From: Cephalopachus bancanus
Taxonomy: Eukaryota; Chordata; Mammalia; Primates; Tarsiidae
Assembly (NCBI GenBank): GCA_027257055.1
Contig: JAPVLO010000123.1
Span: 3,534,001-3,598,000, forward strand
Direction of reading: 5' to 3'
Length of the DNA stretch: 64,000 bases
This document shows positions 33,209-44,229 of the stretch, piece after piece. Below the pieces are notes generated by a model that saw only the letters and a list, made by a program, of their open reading frames with translations, was not told where the DNA came from and made no database searches. Position numbers and translations under genes: made by a program. Within the stretch, counting starts at the first letter, position 1. Every line of letters starts with the position of its first letter.

Positions 33209-35660
33209 AAGAGAATATCCCCCTTCTGCCTTCTCAACAGCCTTTCAGAGACCTCACTAAGCTGCCTTCGGAGTTTCTAAATCCCCAGACCTTCCTTCAA
33301 CCCTCCCACCCCCCAAAATATCATAAACAGTAATCTGCCCCCACTTGCCAATCAGTCTGTAGAGACCTGAAATGCCCTTTATCAGTAGAGTGGACAATAC
33401 ATTACATATACTGTGGACCGTGGAAGTGTTTGTAAAATCCTTAACACAGGTCTTTAAGAGACCATGTGAGATTCTTACTCTGAAGCCATCTGGGCACTAA
33501 AACCTTGCCATAAAGCAATTTTGCAATGTCAGTAGTGCCCTGCCTGTGTTTTCATGGGGGGCATGAGTTTGGGATCTGGAGAATACAGTTTAGCTGCTCA
33601 TAAACTAGTTAAGGTTGAGGACTTAGAGAATGCTCATGTCCATGGTATGGTCATACTGTCGTGATTCATAGCCTATGGGGAAAATGTAAAGCTTACTAAT
33701 ATCTTCTGAGTTAATAGAATAGTAGACAGTAGACAGTGCAGCGATGCATAAATAAAGCCAGTAGTCATTAAAAGCAAGCATGCCTGCTTCTAAGGTGATA
33801 AACTCTATAAAATACCCAAACCAAATAGCCATGTAAATTGAAATCTAAAACAATGGCTTCACTAAAACTCTGACTTAACTGGCACCAGAGAAGGAGATAA
33901 AGGAAGCTTGCCAACAGCGCATAGACCCTTTTGTTACTTCCCGCTGTCCCCAAGGAGATCCATGGAGTCACCTGCTACCCTGTTTCCTCAGAGCCACAAA
34001 CCAGGACATCCCCTGTTGGCCTGACTGAGTGGGATCCCTAGTAGGAAAGCTAGTGCCAGGGGAGCTGTGAGGCTGGGACTCTGACTTTGTCCTTGTCATC
34101 TCCTGGTACTATTTTGAGTGTCTTCAGATTAGCCACTGTCTCCTATTCTGAAAGCTAACCAGAATAAGACATAGTTCACCAAGTAGCTTTGACCCTACAT
34201 GAAGTCAAAAGTCAATGTGTGCATTGGGCCCTTCAGTGTGTCAGTTCCCTTTAAAATTTCGAATTCTTCTCTTTCATTTTCCTTATGTTTTAGATCTCTA
34301 AACACCCCCAAGAAAAGTTGATGAGATTCCTGATATCTCCCATCCCTTTTATCTCACATCCAAGCAACTTGTAAATTATCTTTCAGTTCAACAATTTATT
34401 GAGCACCTACTATATCATTATGTTGTAAATTCGAGTACAATTGGTGTAGGATATCACTTGATCATCACTCAGACATCATCTAGGGGTTTGTTTTTCTACA
34501 ACCTCTTCTCACATGAGTGCAGTACATATAAGTTAACAATTGTATACCTCTTTTCAAACCACGTATCTGTAGACATTTAGTTTTTCATTTTTAAAGTCCA
34601 TTTTGAATAAATTTCTTGTCAATTTTGAAAAGAATCAGTTTATCTTAGTTCATCCTAATGTTATGTACTTTTATGCTTGAGTTATTTACTATGGGTTTGG
34701 TTATTGACCTATTTTATTTGCCATTTTATGGCATGCATATTTTCAGTGGAGACGCTTAGGCTAAGCTATATTTATTTATACCACAGTATATTAACCATAA
34801 AACTATCCAACTACAGTAAGACCATGATAATCTGGAAGCCTCAGGGAATGGGTTATTCAAGATAGCCAAGTTTTAAGAATTCACATTAACCATTTGTACT
34901 GGAACTCTTTCTAAAATGGATTATTCCTTTTCCTCTTCTCTTGAAAACAATATATCGAGTCTCATTTAACTTTAATAACTCATGGTCATCAGTAAGACTT
35001 GGACAATATGTCTTAGTTCTCATTAAAGGATTCAGGCATTTCATGTTGTTTTCTGTTTTAGTTCTTCCTGGCATTTCTTAAAGCATTTCTGTTTCTTGTA
35101 TTGCTGTCAGCTGTATTTCTCGGGGGCCTCACCTGTAGGCTTCCCTCTGCCTTCCCAAGTGCTGCTTTCACGTTTCCTGGACTTGGAGACCAGGAGCTGA
35201 GCTCATTAGAATACAACCAGTGTGAGAAAGGGCTTCCCACTAATGGGTCAGATATCACAGTTGTGTATTCACTTGCCAGCAACTCTGGTCTCGCTTCTCT
35301 GTGTTTTAGCAAATTTAGGTGAAAAGATGAGGGAGATCTGCTCTAACTTCTCAACTTCGCAGAGTTCTGACTGATTCTAGCTAGAATAGGGGAGCTATTG
35401 GGCTTTGAGTCTGGCAACTAAGGGAAGTATTTGAACACATCTTAGAAAAGAAAATTAAAACAGTCCTCATTTTAAGTTTATAGTTTTAAGTTAAACAATG
35501 CCTATATGTGTTAATATCCTGCTAATTACCTTCTCTTTATCCTATTGCTTTTTCTTTTTAAAAAATATACTCTAACCATGTGTTCTTTTGGCTTGGAATT
35601 TACTGAGACTAACGCTAAAGCCTTAATTCTAAAAATCCATCTCTAGTCAAAACTGCGGAG
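33209..35660. other. Intergenic unique sequence
   Basis: No gene or confidently named repeat. Short ORFs only. Confidence 0.4.
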
Positions 35661-35662
35661 TC

Positions 35663-35945
35663 GGCCAGGCATAGTGGCTCAAGCCTGTAATCCCAGCACT
35701 TTGGCAGGCTGAGGCAGGAGGATTGCTTGGGTCCAGGAGTTCAAGACCAGCCTGAGCAACATAGCAAGACCTCGTCTCCACAAAATATCAAAAAGCTAGC
35801 TGGGCACGGTGGTGTGTGCCTCTAGTCTCAGCTACTTGGGAGGCTGAGGCAGGAGGACCGCCTGAGCCCAGGAGCTCAAGACTGCAGTGAGCCATGATTG
35901 TGCCACTCCAGCCTGGGCGACAGAGTGAGACCCTGACTGATAAAC
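35663..35945 (+). mobile_element. Older Alu (AluJ/S-like), sense
   Basis: GGCCAGGCATAGTGGCTCAA to GGGCGACAGAGTGAGACCC, ending in (CAAAA)n. Has GTGAGCCATGATTGTGCCAC, close to the shared haplorrhine consensus rather than the lineage-specific form. Confidence 0.93.
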
Positions 35946-36129
35946 AAAAACAAACAAAACCCTGCAGAGTCTATAATGATTCTAACTTTTTTTTGTTATA
36001 CACATTATTATGGATGCATTATATACTTTTCCCCCCCTTAGGTACTTTGCACAGTAATAATGAAAAACGCTTTGCTGAAGGCACTGGCAGGTGAACGTTA
36101 GACTGGAAGCCTTGGGTATCTTACATTTC

Positions 36130-36335
36130 CACACTGCCTTACAGCTTCTCCAGGATCTTCATCATCTTGCTCATTAGATCTTTTCCCCCATGTCAGAACC
36201 AGGAGATCTCGCGTGAGTGTGTCAGTGTAGGTGTCAAGTGACTCATCTAAGGTCACACCTCCGTTAACACCCGTAGGCTTGATATCAGCTCTTCTGCTTC
36301 CAAGGCCAGTGGGGTTTTTCCTACTGGTCCTAAGT
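36130..36335 (-). repeat. Possible MIR fragment
   Basis: Weak MIR-like string (AGTGACTCATCTAAGGTCAC, CTCTTCTGCTTCCAAGGCC). Confidence 0.35.
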
Positions 36336-36339
36336 ACTC

Positions 36340-37050
36340 GTGTTAGTGAGTAATAGATAGGGCTTCATTCTGACTGTGTGAATTGGGGCTGCCAACCCCT
36401 CTGTGTACAAAGAGTGTCAGATCATCCAGAGAGAGAGAGGGGAGGGGAACTTGATGGACATGTGATCCTGAGGGGCCGATGTCTTATCCTCAGCCAGCCA
36501 TCATTCTGCTGCTGCCAGATGGGAGGGGGGCTGTCCATTTGGGATTTGGCAATCAACTCCAACTGGTCTGCTGGGTGCAATAATTGGGGTCCTTGATACT
36601 AAATATAGTGGCTTTAATTATTACTGTAGATAACTGTCCAATGTTTTCAGGGAACTAAGTATTGTTTTGTTTAGTTGTGCTTTGGCCACATATTAGTAAT
36701 CAGTTAGTGAAAATATTATTTTCCAAAACTAGGTACATATGTGTTTTGGAATACATTCTGATCAGTTTCTTAATACAAAAATGTCTGTACCACTTGTAGC
36801 CAAAGCACAAGTTTCCTTTATTTTTACTTTTAGATTTTAAAATATAACTGTTCTCTGGGCTAGGAAAAAAAAAGTAAATAGTCTGGCAAAAATAATTTAT
36901 ATAAGTGGATTTAACATGTCATTTATACATTTTATGGCTTATTGTTTTAAGAATTGCTAATCATAGGATATATTAACCCAGTGTTTTTAAAGTCTATTAA
37001 AATGCTACATGCCAAATAGATTAATATTTAAATAAATCTTAAACAAGTAT
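36340..37050. other. Intergenic AT-rich unique sequence
   Basis: Nothing recognised apart from short ORFs. Confidence 0.4.
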
Positions 37051-37063
37051 ATGTTTTTCTTTT

Positions 37064-37096
37064 TCTTTTTTTTTTTTTTGAGTTGGAGTCTCACTC
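37064..37096 (-). mobile_element. Extreme 5'-truncated Alu stub with TSD
   Basis: Only a poly-T and GAGTTGGAGTCTCACTC remain, flanked by TGTTTTTCTTTT at 37052-37063 and 37097-37108. The TSD shows an aborted, authentic retrotransposition event rather than a deletion remnant. Confidence 0.85.
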
Positions 37097-37438
37097 TGTT
37101 TTTCTTTTCATTGATATGTGGGTATGTATATTTACTGGTGGACTGGAGATTGCTTCCAGATAAGTCAACTCAACCCTAGAATTCTAAAATGTTCTCATTA
37201 TCCAGTTAAGTTTTTTTGGAGTAAATCAGAAACTTAGGCTGGTCTATTTATATTAACCAACTGGTGCTATCAAGCTAATCCTGTAATTAAACTTCATTTC
37301 TCAAAGCTGTTACTAAAATCTTAGAAATATTGAAGTTTTAAACCCTAAAGATGGCTATGAAAATGATTACATTTTTCCCTATTATTTTTTCCCCTGTCTC
37401 CCAGAGTGATTAATTTCACTTTCTGTGTCTTACTTCAG

Positions 37439-37668
37439 GAGCCATAATGCTTCTGTGGAGATTCCTAATTCATTGAAACCTGTTTAGGGGATCATATCTG
37501 TTAGACAGACAGCTGCCGAAAAGCCATTCCCTTTCTGAGCATGGATTTTAGATCACGGCCCATCATGACTCCGAACTGGAAGAACACCTGTCGGAGACGT
37601 TTTTCTACAAGGAGATGGTCTCTTTAATCAGATTTCATTGCACTTCAGGAAAAGGCCCATTTCAAAAC
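37439..37668 (+). ncRNA. Candidate non-coding exon (230 nt), unknown transcript
   Basis: Acceptor TTTCTGTGTCTTACTTCAG and donor AAAC/GTGAGTAAA enclose repeat-free, higher-complexity sequence. No long ORF (the first ATG opens a nine-codon frame). It could be a distal exon of a longer CRNDE isoform or of a separate lncRNA. Support is splice-site pattern only. Confidence 0.35.
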
Positions 37669-39060
37669 GTGAGTAAAATGGCATCTGCTTTTATGATTCA
37701 TCCTTTTCAGCTGAAACACCAATTTAAGTCTTATTTATGACATTGTTCTATGTTGAAATTAGAAACTGCAACAAAGTGTCTAAGAAGGAAGGACTTTCCC
37801 AGACATTTGATTTGTAATTTTCTCTTGTGAAAAAAAATCTAAAAATTTATTTTTGAACTTTTACGTGTGAATATATTTGCAGTAGGAATTCTTAAGAGCA
37901 AACATTCAAAAATGTTTAAGCTAAATTGTGAAAGTATAATGAAACCTGGGAAACTTTCCTATGTTGAAATCTGTGGTATTTATCTGTGAACAATGCAAAG
38001 TATTATTGATACTGACTGGTGTTTAGAGAAACTACACTTGACTTTCAACTGGGCTCTAATTAGAGGCACCGTTAAGTACATAAAACGCAGGTACTTTCTC
38101 ACATCTGCAGACTACACTGAGTGTAACTATTAGAAGACAAACTTCATTTTGCAAACTGTAATTTAATGGTATAACAGAGTGCAGACCAGAATATCAGTTA
38201 ATTTTCAAAACATTTTATTCTACACCAATTAGCTCAGGTCCTGGAGGGCAAAATGACAAGAGGTTACTCGTTCACTATGTATTTAATTAATTGAAAAATG
38301 CTCAAATTGCTTTTACAGTTGTTATTAAAAAGTAGAATCAGTGTTGCCAGTGCTCAACCATAATTGGAACCCCAGGGAATTAAATATTTAGCATTAGTAA
38401 TGTAACAGCACTTAGGACACAAATTTCTATTTTCGTAATGAAAGCTATACACTGTGAGTGCAAGCGGCTGAAACGACAGCTGTGACAAGTGAAACGGCCT
38501 GGGATATTTCAATAAGACACCTCATTGGACAGCAAGTCTTACCACATTACTCGTTTGTAAGAGATCTGCAAGTTTAATTCCCAGTAGAAACCCGTTACCC
38601 AAGTATTTAGATTTCTAATTGCATGCAGGATGAACAGTTGGGCAAATGTCTTGCCATAAGTGGCTGAAATGTATAGTGCTTTCTAAATAATCCTATATAA
38701 GTTCATGCCTTTGCCAATTTAAAAATAGCGGGACTGTCAGGGAATAAAGATCTTGTTTGTTTTAAGTTTAATTACATTTTAGGCATAAATGCTTTCAGTG
38801 CTACAATAAGAAAAGTTGGCTATTGGGCTCTAATGAGCTGCAGTGGTAGACGGCTGGAGACCCTAAGGGATTCACTCCGTAAATTAACTGGATAAAAGTA
38901 CTTGGTGAGGATATAGTGATAGCTGAGCTGTTCTTAAAACCCAGTTATAGAGCTGTCTCTCACTCCTGTTTTCATTCTAAACAGGCCCTGTAGAGACTTT
39001 GAGAGCCGCCTGTTACAACTGTTCAACTTGTCAAAATGTATTCTGTTACTCCACTAATAA
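37669..39060. promoter_or_regulatory. Candidate distal enhancer block of the IRX3/5/6 domain
   Basis: About 1.4 kb free of recognisable repeats and ORFs, with several homeodomain-type cores (AATTAATTG at about 38,285; AGTTAATTTTC; AGTTTAATTACATTTT; GCTCTAATGAGCTG). Its texture resembles conserved non-coding elements typical of Iroquois gene deserts. Function is inference; conservation could not be measured here. Confidence 0.35.
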
Positions 39061-39500
39061 ATAGTATTAAAGGGTATTTGACTTCATTTCTCGTTTTCAG
39101 AGGGGATCAGGTTGATAAACACAACTGGCTTAGATTGGCCTTACTTTAATTTGTTTATGTCACCTAAGTAATATTGAAGGTACATGGTTTGAATTTGCAA
39201 ACATGACTTTCCTGGAGACGTAAAACTTACAAAATATTATGTACAATGGAAACAATTAATGGAGACTATTTGCTTTAGAATTTTTGTCCTTGAAAGATGT
39301 ATGACATTGACATTTTTAGCCCACAAAGTATTTGAAAACCTCATAGCTAAATGACATTCTTGAAGACATGACTGGACTAATTCCTCTGCCAATCATTCTA
39401 TCTTTTTTGGGGAAAAAAAAGTACAAGATACATTGATTTCATAATTTTCTTTTGCTTACCATTGTCTCTATATCTGTTTTTTTGAGCATTTATTCTGATT
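39061..39500. other. Intergenic AT-rich sequence
   Basis: Nothing recognised. Confidence 0.4.
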
Positions 39501-39504
39501 ACGA

Positions 39505-40015
39505 TTTGTTTTCTATTTTATTTGTTATATTTTTAAAATATACACGCTTACTTTAAAAGAATAAACAGAAAAGAAAAATGTAGTTCATATGACAAACACT
39601 CCCTTGACCCTCTCCTCCAATCCTGCTTACCTTTGCTAAAAATTTGAAGGAGTCCCTTCATAACATTTCTGCAAGTATTGTACATGTGTACATATGGGTA
39701 TATTATATGTATATATTGCATATAGCATGTTTTAAAAATATAACTTGGTTATTCCATAGGAGTTTGAGACTTACTTTTTTTCTACTTAATTGATTATAGA
39801 CATCTTCCTAATTGTGCCAAGATCATTCTTATTGTTTTTAATAGCTAACTGATATTCCATATTTTGAAGGGAACAAATTTATTTATCTACTTTTATTTAT
39901 GTCATTGTAAGTCATATTCAGATTTTGCTGCCGCAAATAATCTCATGGTGAACTTCTAAGTGTGATAAGTGTGTGAGATTGCAGCACATGTGTGAGTCCA
40001 TCTTTGTGCACGTGT
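39505..40015 (-). mobile_element. L1 3'-region remnant, antisense
   Basis: Phrases GCTAACTGATATTCCATATT and GATTTTGCTGCCGCAAATAA are decayed antisense L1 (compare CTGAATAGTATTCCAT and GCTATTACAAATAATGC). Confidence 0.6.
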
Positions 40016-40019
40016 CATA

Positions 40020-40268
40020 ATACAGTATTAGACTGCATTTATTGAGTGCTTACTCCAAGCCAGGCATTATTCAACACTTTACATATATTAACTCATTTCA
40101 TTTTTACACTAAAGAACTAAGTTGTATTATTATTCCTGTTTTTCATATTGGGAAACTGAGGCACAGAGTTTAACTTACCCAAGACCATGCAGTATGTGAC
40201 CAGCAGAGCCAGGCTTCAAACCCTGGAGGTTTAAACACCAGTTTGAGCTCTTAACCAACAGAGTGTGC
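40020..40268 (-). repeat. MIR SINE, nearly full length
   Basis: Reverse complement of MIR: TTTATTGAGTGCTTACTCC, GGGAAACTGAGGCACAGAG, CTTACCCAAGACCATGCAG, AGCAGAGCCAGGCTTCAAAC. About 245 bp, one of the best preserved MIRs in the window. Confidence 0.88.
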
Positions 40269-40404
40269 CTATAGAAATACCTTATTTTTTTCCTTATACT
40301 TTGCCTTTGCCTTTCCTTATTAATGAATTTGAGTGTAGTTTTTTGCTAATTTTTCTGTAGTGTTGTCTTCTTGTCACATTACAAAATATATTTATATATG
40401 TTAT

Positions 40405-40692
40405 CTTAGAGATGAGGTCTTGCTCTGTCACCCAGACTAGGAATGAAGTGGTGTGTCATAGCTCACTGTAACCTTGAACTCCTGGACTCAGGCCATCTTC
40501 CACCTTAGCCTCCTAAGTAGCTGGGATTATAGGTACATGCCACCATGCCCAGCTAATTTTTTTTTTGGAGGGGGGGCTTTGAAGGTCTTGTTATGCTGCC
40601 CAGGCTGGTCTTGAACTCCTAGCCTCAAGTGATCTTTGTCCCTTGGCTTCCCAAAGTGCTGGGATTATAAGTGTGAGGCACCGTGCCCAGAC
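40405..40692 (-). mobile_element. Old Alu (AluJ-like), antisense
   Basis: GAGATGAGGTCTTGCTCTGT to GGCACCGTGCCCAGACC, highly diverged. Confidence 0.9.
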
Positions 40693-41160
40693 CAAAAGAT
40701 CTTTATTGATTATGACTATTAACTTTTTGTTATACTTAATCAAATATTTTTTTCTCAACCTTTTGCTTATATTTTTACTTCATGTTAATATTATCAAATT
40801 TTGCTTTATGGATCAGGATATAAGGAAGCTTTTCATCACCCACAAGATTACAAATATATTTTACGTCTTTTTCTAGTGCTTAAAATTTTTTTTTTGAAGT
40901 TTTGCTCTTTGACCTATGTTGGATTTATTTGGGTGTGTAGTGTGACATAAATATCAAATATTTCACTTCCAGTAATGTCCAGTTTTCTCTTGTAAACTAC
41001 CCATTTTTTTCCCTCCATGTCCTGAAATAGGACCTTTGTCTAATTCTGTGTTTCACCTATCTGTGTCTCCGGATTGCCAGTTCTCTTTTGACAGTCCAAG
41101 ATCCTGCAATGTCACATTTTTCATCATTATATCATACAAGTAAGTTTAAATCTTTTAAAC

Positions 41161-41193
41161 TTTTTATTTATTTATTTATTTATTTATTTATTT
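41161..41193. repeat. (TTTA)n microsatellite
   Basis: Eight TTTA units in the A-tail position of the adjoining Alu. Confidence 0.95.
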
Positions 41194-41475
41194 TCTTAGT
41201 TGGAGTCTCACTCTGTCGCCCAGACTAGTGTGCAGTGGTACGCTCATGGCCACTGCAGCCTCGACCTGCTGGGCTCAGATGATCCTTCCACCTCAGCCTT
41301 CCAAGTATCTGAAACCATAGGCATGTGCCACCATGCCCGACTGATTTGATTTATTGTGGAGATGAGGTCTCACCATGTTGCTCAGGCTGGTCTTGAACCC
41401 CTGAGCTCAGGTAATCCTCTTGCCTCCACCTCTCAAAGTGCTGGGATTACAGATGTGAGCCATCTGCACCCGGCT
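41194..41475 (-). mobile_element. Alu (lineage type, ancestral spacer), antisense
   Basis: AGTTGGAGTCTCACTCTGTC to CTGCACCCGGCT, with CTCACCATGTTGCTCAGG. Confidence 0.93.
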
Positions 41476-41584
41476 TTAACATTTTAAAAATCCTTGCTAT
41501 CAAGTAGTCTTTATCTTAAATTATAAAAGCAATGCATACTTATAAGTTAACAGAGACAAATAGTTGAGAAAGATATAAGGTTGT

Positions 41585-42095
41585 GGTAGGCAGAATAATG
41601 ATTGTCCAGAGATGTCCACATTCTAATTCTTGGAGTCGTGGATATGTTACATTACACAGCCAACAGAGATTAAGGCTGCAAATAGAATCAGAGTCACTCA
41701 TCAACTGATCTTAAAATGGAGAGATGAGCCTGGAAATCCAGGTGGGCGCAGTGTAATTACAGGGGCTCTGAAGTGTGGAAGAGGGAGTGATGCCATGTGG
41801 GCACAGTGTAATTACAGGGGCTCTGAAGTGTGGAAGAGGGAGTGATGCCACATGAGGCAAACCAAGTATCATTGGCTTTGCAGTTGAAGGAATGGAGTCA
41901 CTCACGAAGAATTGTGGGCAGCCTCCAGACACCAGAAGAGGCAAGAGTCTCCGAGCCTCCAAAAACAACAGTTGCTGCTGACACCTTGAGATTTGCCCAG
42001 TGAGACCCAACTCAGACTTCTGACCAGAATTGTAAAGTAAATTTGTGTTACTTAAATTGCCCAATTTGTTACAGCAGCAATACAAAACTTACACA
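41585..42095 (+). mobile_element. MLT1-type ERVL-MaLR solo LTR with internal tandem duplication
   Basis: GTGGTAGGCAGAATAATGAT, AGAGATGTCCACATTCTAA, TGCCCAGTGAGACCCAACTC, GACTTCTGACCAGAATTGTA, TTGTTACAGCAGCAATACA follow the MLT1 sense order. A 55-bp unit is duplicated at 41742-41796 and 41797-41851. Confidence 0.8.
41742..41851. repeat. 55-bp tandem duplication (2 copies)
   Basis: Two adjacent copies starting GTGGGCGCAGTGTAATTACA / GTGGGCACAGTGTAATTACA, differing at about two positions. Confidence 0.95.
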
Positions 42096-42311
42096 AAGGT
42101 GAAAAGCAAAATTTTTCCTCCCCATTTCCTGCTTTCCTTTCTAGCCCTGCCCCCTACTCCAGACCCACTTCTGCTTGTCACAACTCTGAACAAGTTTTGC
42201 TGGGTGTGGGAGAGGGAAATGCCTTTGCAGAATTGTCTGCAGACATTTTTATACTGTATTTTGATATTTATCGAGGCAGGTCTCTTTTATTTTTTCAAAA
42301 CAAATTTTACA

Positions 42312-42600
42312 CCAGGCATGGTAGCTCACACCTGTAATCTCAGTACTTTGGAAGCCACCCAAGGTAGGAGGATTGCTTGAGCCCACTAGTTTGAGACCAG
42401 CCTGGGCAACACAGTGGGATCTTGTCTCTACAAAAACGTCCAAAAACTAGCTGGGCATGGAGGTACACAGCTGTAGTCCCAACTACTGGAGAGGCTGAGG
42501 CAGAAGAATCGCCTGAAACTAGGAGGTTGAGGCCGCCATGAGCCATGATCTTGCCACTGCAATCCAGCTCAGGCAACAGAGTGATACCTCAACTTGTAAA
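42312..42600 (+). mobile_element. Old Alu, sense
   Basis: CCAGGCATGGTAGCTCACAC to AGAGTGATACCTCAACTTG; diverged dimer. Confidence 0.9.
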
Positions 42601-42859
42601 TTAAAAAAAGAAATTTTAACTTCTCAAATGTTTGCTTTTTAAGGTGAACATTAGAACTAGTTACAAATTCCATTTTAAAACTGCTTTAGGGTTTTGGTTG
42701 AGAATAATACATTGAATTTATATGGGAGAAGGGATAGTATCTTTACCTCATATCATTGCTAGTAAATATTTGTTGAATGAATGAATATGTGTTTGTTTTG
42801 TCTTTGGAGAAGAGAAGAAGTAAATGTGAATTACTTTCTAAATATTTGGGTTATCTTTT

Positions 42860-43161
42860 TCTTTTCTTTTTATTTTTTTGAGTCAAAGACTCACTCTGTC
42901 TCCCAGGCTGGGGTGCAGTGACAAAAACACAGCCACCACAGCCTCAGACCTGCTAGGCTCAGGCGATCCTTCCGCTTCAGCTTTCCAAGTAACTGGGACT
43001 ACAGGTGTGCACCACTATGCCCAACGTAACTTTTTTTTTTAATTGAATAGATAAGGTCTTACCATGTTACCCAGACTGATCTTGAACTCTCGGACTCAGG
43101 CAATCCTCTCCCTTTGGCCTCCCTAAATGCTGGGATTAGTCATGAGCCACCATGACCAACC
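42860..43161 (-). mobile_element. Alu, antisense
   Basis: TTTTGAGTCAAAGACTCACT to GAGCCACCATGACCAACC; older copy of the lineage type (CAGACCTGCTAGGCTCAGG). Confidence 0.9.
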
Positions 43162-43164
43162 TTT

Positions 43165-43500
43165 GTGTTTTCTTAAAATGATTCATTTCACATAGACTTT
43201 CAATTTATCATTGTAAAGTTCTACATTATATTGTCATTTAAAAATCTTCCCCATATCTGTAATTTTATCTACTTCCTTAATGTAAACGTGGTTTGTTTTA
43301 TCAACTTCTTTACTTTGACGCACTTGCCAGAGTTTTATTTTATTGATATTTTTATTTTTTAAAAAAGGATTTTCATTTTAGTGATATGTCCTTTCTTCAG
43401 TTGCTTGGTCTCTTTTATGTGTAGGAGAGAGCAAGTAGTGTCTTTTCCTCCTTCATCACAAAGTTCATGACTGGAAACTTTATAACAAAAGACAGATTAA
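43165..43500 (-). mobile_element. L1 ORF2 remnant, antisense (short)
   Basis: L1-like AT-rich text (CTTTACTTTGACGCACTTGC; TTTTATTTTATTGATATTTT). Low confidence in the exact family. Confidence 0.4.
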
Positions 43501-43523
43501 CAAGAGAAAAGCTTACACAATTC

Positions 43524-43827
43524 TTTTTTTTTTTTTTTTTTTTTTTTGAGTTGGAGTCTCACTCTGTGGTCCAGGCTGGAGTGCAGTGGTACTCTCGCAG
43601 CCACCACAGCCTCGACCTGCTGGACTCAGGTGATCCTTCCACCTCGGCCTTCCAAGTAGCTGGAACTACAGGCGCATGCCAGCACGCCTGGTTAATTTTT
43701 TGATTTATTGTAGAGATGAGGTCTCACCAAGTTGCCCAGGCTAGTCTCGAACCCCTGGGCCCAGGCAATCCTCTCGCCTCTGCCTCCCAAAGTGTTGGGA
43801 TTACAGGCATGAGCCTCCACACCCAGT
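43524..43827 (-). mobile_element. Alu (ancestral-spacer subtype), antisense, perfect 17-bp TSD
   Basis: Flanked by GCTTACACAATTCTTTT at 43511-43527 and 43828-43844. Carries CACCAAGTTGCCCAGGC, i.e. lacks the 5-base deletion of the youngest copies. Confidence 0.97.
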
Positions 43828-44229
43828 GCTTACACAATTCTTTTGGTTGTATGTGATGTGGGAGCCTTCAGAAATGAAAACCCAAAGCAACAGGGAAATC
43901 TGTGTATTTTTATGCTTAGGTTTGGTGAAGAGTGGACAGACGTTTGCAGAAGTGTGACTGGAGGATGAAAGGTACATGTTACAAACCAGGGGTAACTTAA
44001 CAAAATCTGTTTATTCAGATTCTTCTTGGCATCCCTGCGTGACATTTATTCTCTCTGGGTCTAGGGCAGGACACCTGTCACATAGGATTTTCAGGGGAGA
44101 AGAGAGTAGAAGGTCAGAAAGTGACTAGGTTTTATGACCTGCTTCAGGGAAGAAGGGGAAGGGAAAAGAAAGAATCTTCCTGCTTCTTCTGTTTGCTCCA
44201 TATCCATGGAGCTCTGTTTGGAGTAGTGT

